This document shows positions 61,957 to 64,000 of a stretch of DNA of 64,000 bases, piece by piece. The notes under the pieces are model-generated. The model made no database searches and had not been told where the DNA came from. It was given only the letters and a program-made list of their open reading frames with translations. Where the stretch lies: contig CABXZD010000001.1 in NCBI GenBank assembly GCA_902516465.1, positions 221,761 to 285,760 of the forward strand, in the 5' to 3' direction. Both the position numbers and the translations under genes were made by a program. The stretch comes from an uncultured Pelagibacteraceae bacterium. GTDB taxonomy: Bacteria; Pseudomonadota; Alphaproteobacteria; Pelagibacterales; Pelagibacteraceae. Numbering within the stretch: position 1 is the stretch's first letter; every line of letters starts with the position of its first letter.

Positions 61957-62640
61957 TTAAAGATATTGTAAGATGATTTTTTCTATACCAACAAAGTCTC
62001 TAATCAAGTGATTATGATATATTTCGCTGGTATTTTTTTCAGTATAACCATCTTCTAATAATATTACTGGTATGCCAGCCTCTTTTGCTGCATTTGCATC
62101 AGTTTCACTATCACCAATCATTAAGGATTTTTTAATATCTCCGTCTAAAATTTCTATAACTGATGTTAAGTGTCTTGGATCAGGCTTGCAGTAATTAAAA
62201 GTATTATGGCCTGCTACATATTCAAAAAAATCATAAATACCAATCTTTTTTAAAAGATCTATTGCTAGGTGTTCTTGTTTATTTGTACAAACACCCATTG
62301 AAATATTCTTTTCTTTAGCCCATACTAGGAAATCTTTAACACCATTTATGAGTTTACTTTCGTTTACAATATTTTTCCCATAAAAGTCCACAAAGTCTTT
62401 GACCATTTCTTTTTTTATTTTTTCATCTTGTACTTTTCCAAATTCTTTTTTAGCTTGCCCCCAAATTGATCTCCCAAGCATGGCCCCAGAACCTTGACCA
62501 ACTAAATTTCTAATTTCCTCAGTCGATTTTGTTTGATAACCAAATTTTTTCATTACATGATTGTGAGCAAGCATTAAGTCAGGCGCTGTATCTACTAAAG
62601 TACCATCTAAATCAAAAATAATTGTAAAGTTTTGTTTCAT
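61957..62640 (-). CDS. gph: Phosphoglycolate phosphatase (HAD family)
   Basis: The 227-residue HAD phosphatase has FDLDGTLVDTAPDL as motif I, GVCTNKQE as motif II, the motif III lysine near NYCKPDP and MIGDSETDANAA as motif IV, with a Gph-type helical cap. It removes phosphate from phosphoglycolate produced by DNA repair. It ends 54 bases before the prpD start, and is divergent from the GlmU-like gene with a 71-base spacer. Confidence 0.92.
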   Translation of the reverse strand: MKQNFTIIFDLDGTLVDTAPDLMLAHNHVMKKFGYQTKSTEEIRNLVGQGSGAMLGRSIWGQAKKEFGKVQDEKIKKEMVKDFVDFYGKNIVNESKLINGVKDFLVWAKEKNISMGVCTNKQEHLAIDLLKKIGIYDFFEYVAGHNTFNYCKPDPRHLTSVIEILDGDIKKSLMIGDSETDANAAKEAGIPVILLEDGYTEKNTSEIYHNHLIRDFVGIEKIILQYL

Positions 62641-62711
62641 AATTAAAAGTATTTTTAAGAAATATTTTGTGAATTAAGAAACATATATACTTAATATAAA
62701 GAATTTCCTAG

Positions 62712-63335
62712 ATGAAACAATTAAATTTACAAAATTTACAAAATAGACTTAGAAATAAATTTTTAAAATCAGGAGTAAAAATGATTGGACCAGATACAAT
62801 TTATTTTTCTAAAGATACAAAAATTGGAAAAAACGTTACTATAGAACCTTATGTTGTGTTTGGATTAAATGTAAAAATTGGTAATAACGTAACCATAAAA
62901 TCTTTTTCTTATCTTGAATACTGTAAAGTTGAAAATAAAGTCAGTATTGGTCCTTATGCTAGAATAAGACCTGGTGTAATTTTAAAAGAGGGTTCTAAGG
63001 TTGGAAATTTTGTTGAAATTAAAAAAAGTACTATTGGTAAAAATTCTAAAATTAATCATTTAACTTATATTGGTGATACTAATATAGGAAAATTAGTTAA
63101 TGTTGGAGCTGGAACAATTACTTGTAATTACAATGGAGTAAAAAAAAGCAAAACAACTATTAAAGATAATGCTTTTATAGGATCAAATTCCTCACTTGTA
63201 GCTCCGGTTACAATAGAGCAAAACAGTATAGTTGGTGCTGGCTCTGTTATAACCAAAAGAGTAAAAAAAGGATCATTAGCACTTACAAGAACTCAGCAGT
63301 CTGAGGTAAAAAATTATAGAAGAAAAAGAAAATAA
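62712..63335 (+). CDS. glmU: GlmU acetyltransferase half only (left-handed beta-helix)
   Basis: The 207-residue protein matches the C-terminal acetyltransferase part of GlmU: GPDTIYFSKDTKIGKNVTIE, IGPYARIRPGVILKEGSKVG, VEIKKSTIG, NHLTYIGDTNIG and NVGAGTITCNYNG. It should acetylate glucosamine-1-phosphate. The N-terminal uridylyltransferase domain (about 230 residues) is missing and no remnant lies upstream in the 71-base spacer before gph. Two bases after its stop glmS begins, fitting a UDP-GlcNAc role. Confidence 0.9.
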   Translation: MKQLNLQNLQNRLRNKFLKSGVKMIGPDTIYFSKDTKIGKNVTIEPYVVFGLNVKIGNNVTIKSFSYLEYCKVENKVSIGPYARIRPGVILKEGSKVGNFVEIKKSTIGKNSKINHLTYIGDTNIGKLVNVGAGTITCNYNGVKKSKTTIKDNAFIGSNSSLVAPVTIEQNSIVGAGSVITKRVKKGSLALTRTQQSEVKNYRRKRK

Positions 63336-63337
63336 AG

Positions 63338-64000
63338 ATGTGTGGTATAATAGGTATAAACAGCAATAAACCAGTTTCAGGTACAATTATAAATTCTCTA
63401 AAGAAATTAGAGTATAGAGGTTATGACTCTGCAGGTATTGCAACACTTTCAAGTGGTCAAATAAATGAGGTAAAGTCTGAAGGAAGAGTAGATAATCTTG
63501 AGAAGAATCCTTTAGTTCAAAGTATGAATGGAACCATTGGTATTGGTCATGTTAGATGGGCAACGCATGGGTTACCAAACAGAATTAATGCTCACCCTCA
63601 TTCTTCTCAAAATGTATCTGTTGTTCATAATGGAATTATCGAAAATTCAACATTATTAAAAAAATTTTTAGTTGCTAAAGGTCATAAATTTAAATCGCAA
63701 ACAGACACTGAAGTGATTGTTCATTTAATTACAGAAAATCTTAAAACAGAAAATATTATTAACTCAATAAAAAAAACTCTAAAAGCTTTGCATGGAAGTT
63801 TTGCTTTAGGAATCATATTTAAAGATCAATCAGATTTAATAATTGGTGCTAGAAGAGGTTCTCCTTTAGCAGTTGGTTATGGTCCAAATGAAAACTACTT
63901 AGGTTCTGATTCTTATGCTCTTAAATCGATGACTAATAAGATTACTTACTTAAATGATGGTGAGTTTTGTACAATAAAAAAAGACCATGTTGAATTTTTT
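63338..64000 (+). CDS. glmS: Glucosamine--fructose-6-phosphate aminotransferase GlmS (5' part)
   Basis: The frame is open from ATG 63338 to the window end and gives 221 residues of about 600. It starts MCGIIGIN with the N-terminal Cys of class II glutaminases, then LKKLEYRGYDSAGIAT, VGHVRWATHG and NAHPHSS, followed by VVHNGIIEN and TDTEVIVH. GlmS makes glucosamine-6-phosphate from fructose-6-phosphate and glutamine. It follows the GlmU-like gene by 2 bases, so glmU and glmS should be co-transcribed. Confidence 0.95.
   Translation, partial: MCGIIGINSNKPVSGTIINSLKKLEYRGYDSAGIATLSSGQINEVKSEGRVDNLEKNPLVQSMNGTIGIGHVRWATHGLPNRINAHPHSSQNVSVVHNGIIENSTLLKKFLVAKGHKFKSQTDTEVIVHLITENLKTENIINSIKKTLKALHGSFALGIIFKDQSDLIIGARRGSPLAVGYGPNENYLGSDSYALKSMTNKITYLNDGEFCTIKKDHVEFF

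Noticed and set aside
1..64000. Prophage, IS element, CRISPR or transferred island
   Set aside because: No transposase, integrase, repeat array or long direct repeats were seen; gene spacing and base use look uniform.

Overview
The window looks like a piece of a SAR11 (Pelagibacterales, Candidatus Pelagibacter-type) alphaproteobacterial chromosome. This is inferred from the very AT-rich sequence, the tiny spacers (no gene-free stretch reaches 300 bases), many 1-4 base gene overlaps, frequent TTG/GTG starts, few Shine-Dalgarno sites, and gene content dominated by periplasmic-binding-protein transporters and enzymes for methylated compounds. I see no insertion sequence, prophage, CRISPR array or rRNA. 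One tRNA gene (CAU anticodon) is present.

Left part (1-9487): two small tandem single-membrane-helix proteins (the first cut by the window edge), tRNA-Met, and a leftward surface-polysaccharide group (2OG oxygenase, zinc-ribbon methyltransferase, rmlA, rmlB, with apt at its head). Then comes a tight rightward operon mtnP - secreted hydrolase - mtnA - class II aldolase - fused speD/speE. Together with apt this reads as polyamine synthesis coupled to salvage of its by-product methylthioadenosine by a route resembling the DHAP shunt.

Transport and miscellaneous part (9548-25101): a polar amino acid/opine ABC importer without an ATPase gene, a sugar-transfer and methyltransfer group, an AbrB-type membrane protein, a complete tripartite tricarboxylate (TctCBA) transporter, a glycosyltransferase, a redoxin, a gamma-carbonic anhydrase, two hydrolase-type proteins, a cis-CaaD-like tautomerase with all six catalytic residues, a beta-hydroxyacid dehydrogenase, an MFS transporter and rpoZ.

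Onium/carnitine part (25119-37720): an uncharacterised leftward operon (CitE-like lyase, TauD-like dioxygenase, GMC oxidoreductase, DMT transporter). Beside it lies a set that can be read as gamma-butyrobetaine -> carnitine -> 3-dehydrocarnitine -> betainyl-CoA/glycine betaine (gamma-butyrobetaine dioxygenase, carnitine dehydrogenase, BKACE), next to a quaternary-amine ABC importer whose permease is a tandem fusion.

C3/sulfur part (37717-53072): DMT transporters, an Fe-alcohol dehydrogenase, an amidase, a DddQ-like cupin (candidate DMSP lyase), a homocysteine-methyltransferase-like protein lacking one expected zinc cysteine, a VOC protein, an aldehyde dehydrogenase, a class III CoA-transferase, a TRAP transporter, dusA, a TauE-type exporter and malonyl-CoA decarboxylase.

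Right part (53175-64000): phosphomannomutase, class I ribonucleotide reductase nrdAB, a methyltransferase, the methylcitrate operon prpDBC, gph, a GlmU homologue reduced to its acetyltransferase half, and the start of glmS.

The most interesting non-coding structure is a recurring layout. Three binding-protein genes are followed by strong hairpins before their membrane-subunit genes, in one case with the next start codon inside the stem. In the prp operon an 8-bp hairpin pairs the prpD Shine-Dalgarno with an anti-SD.
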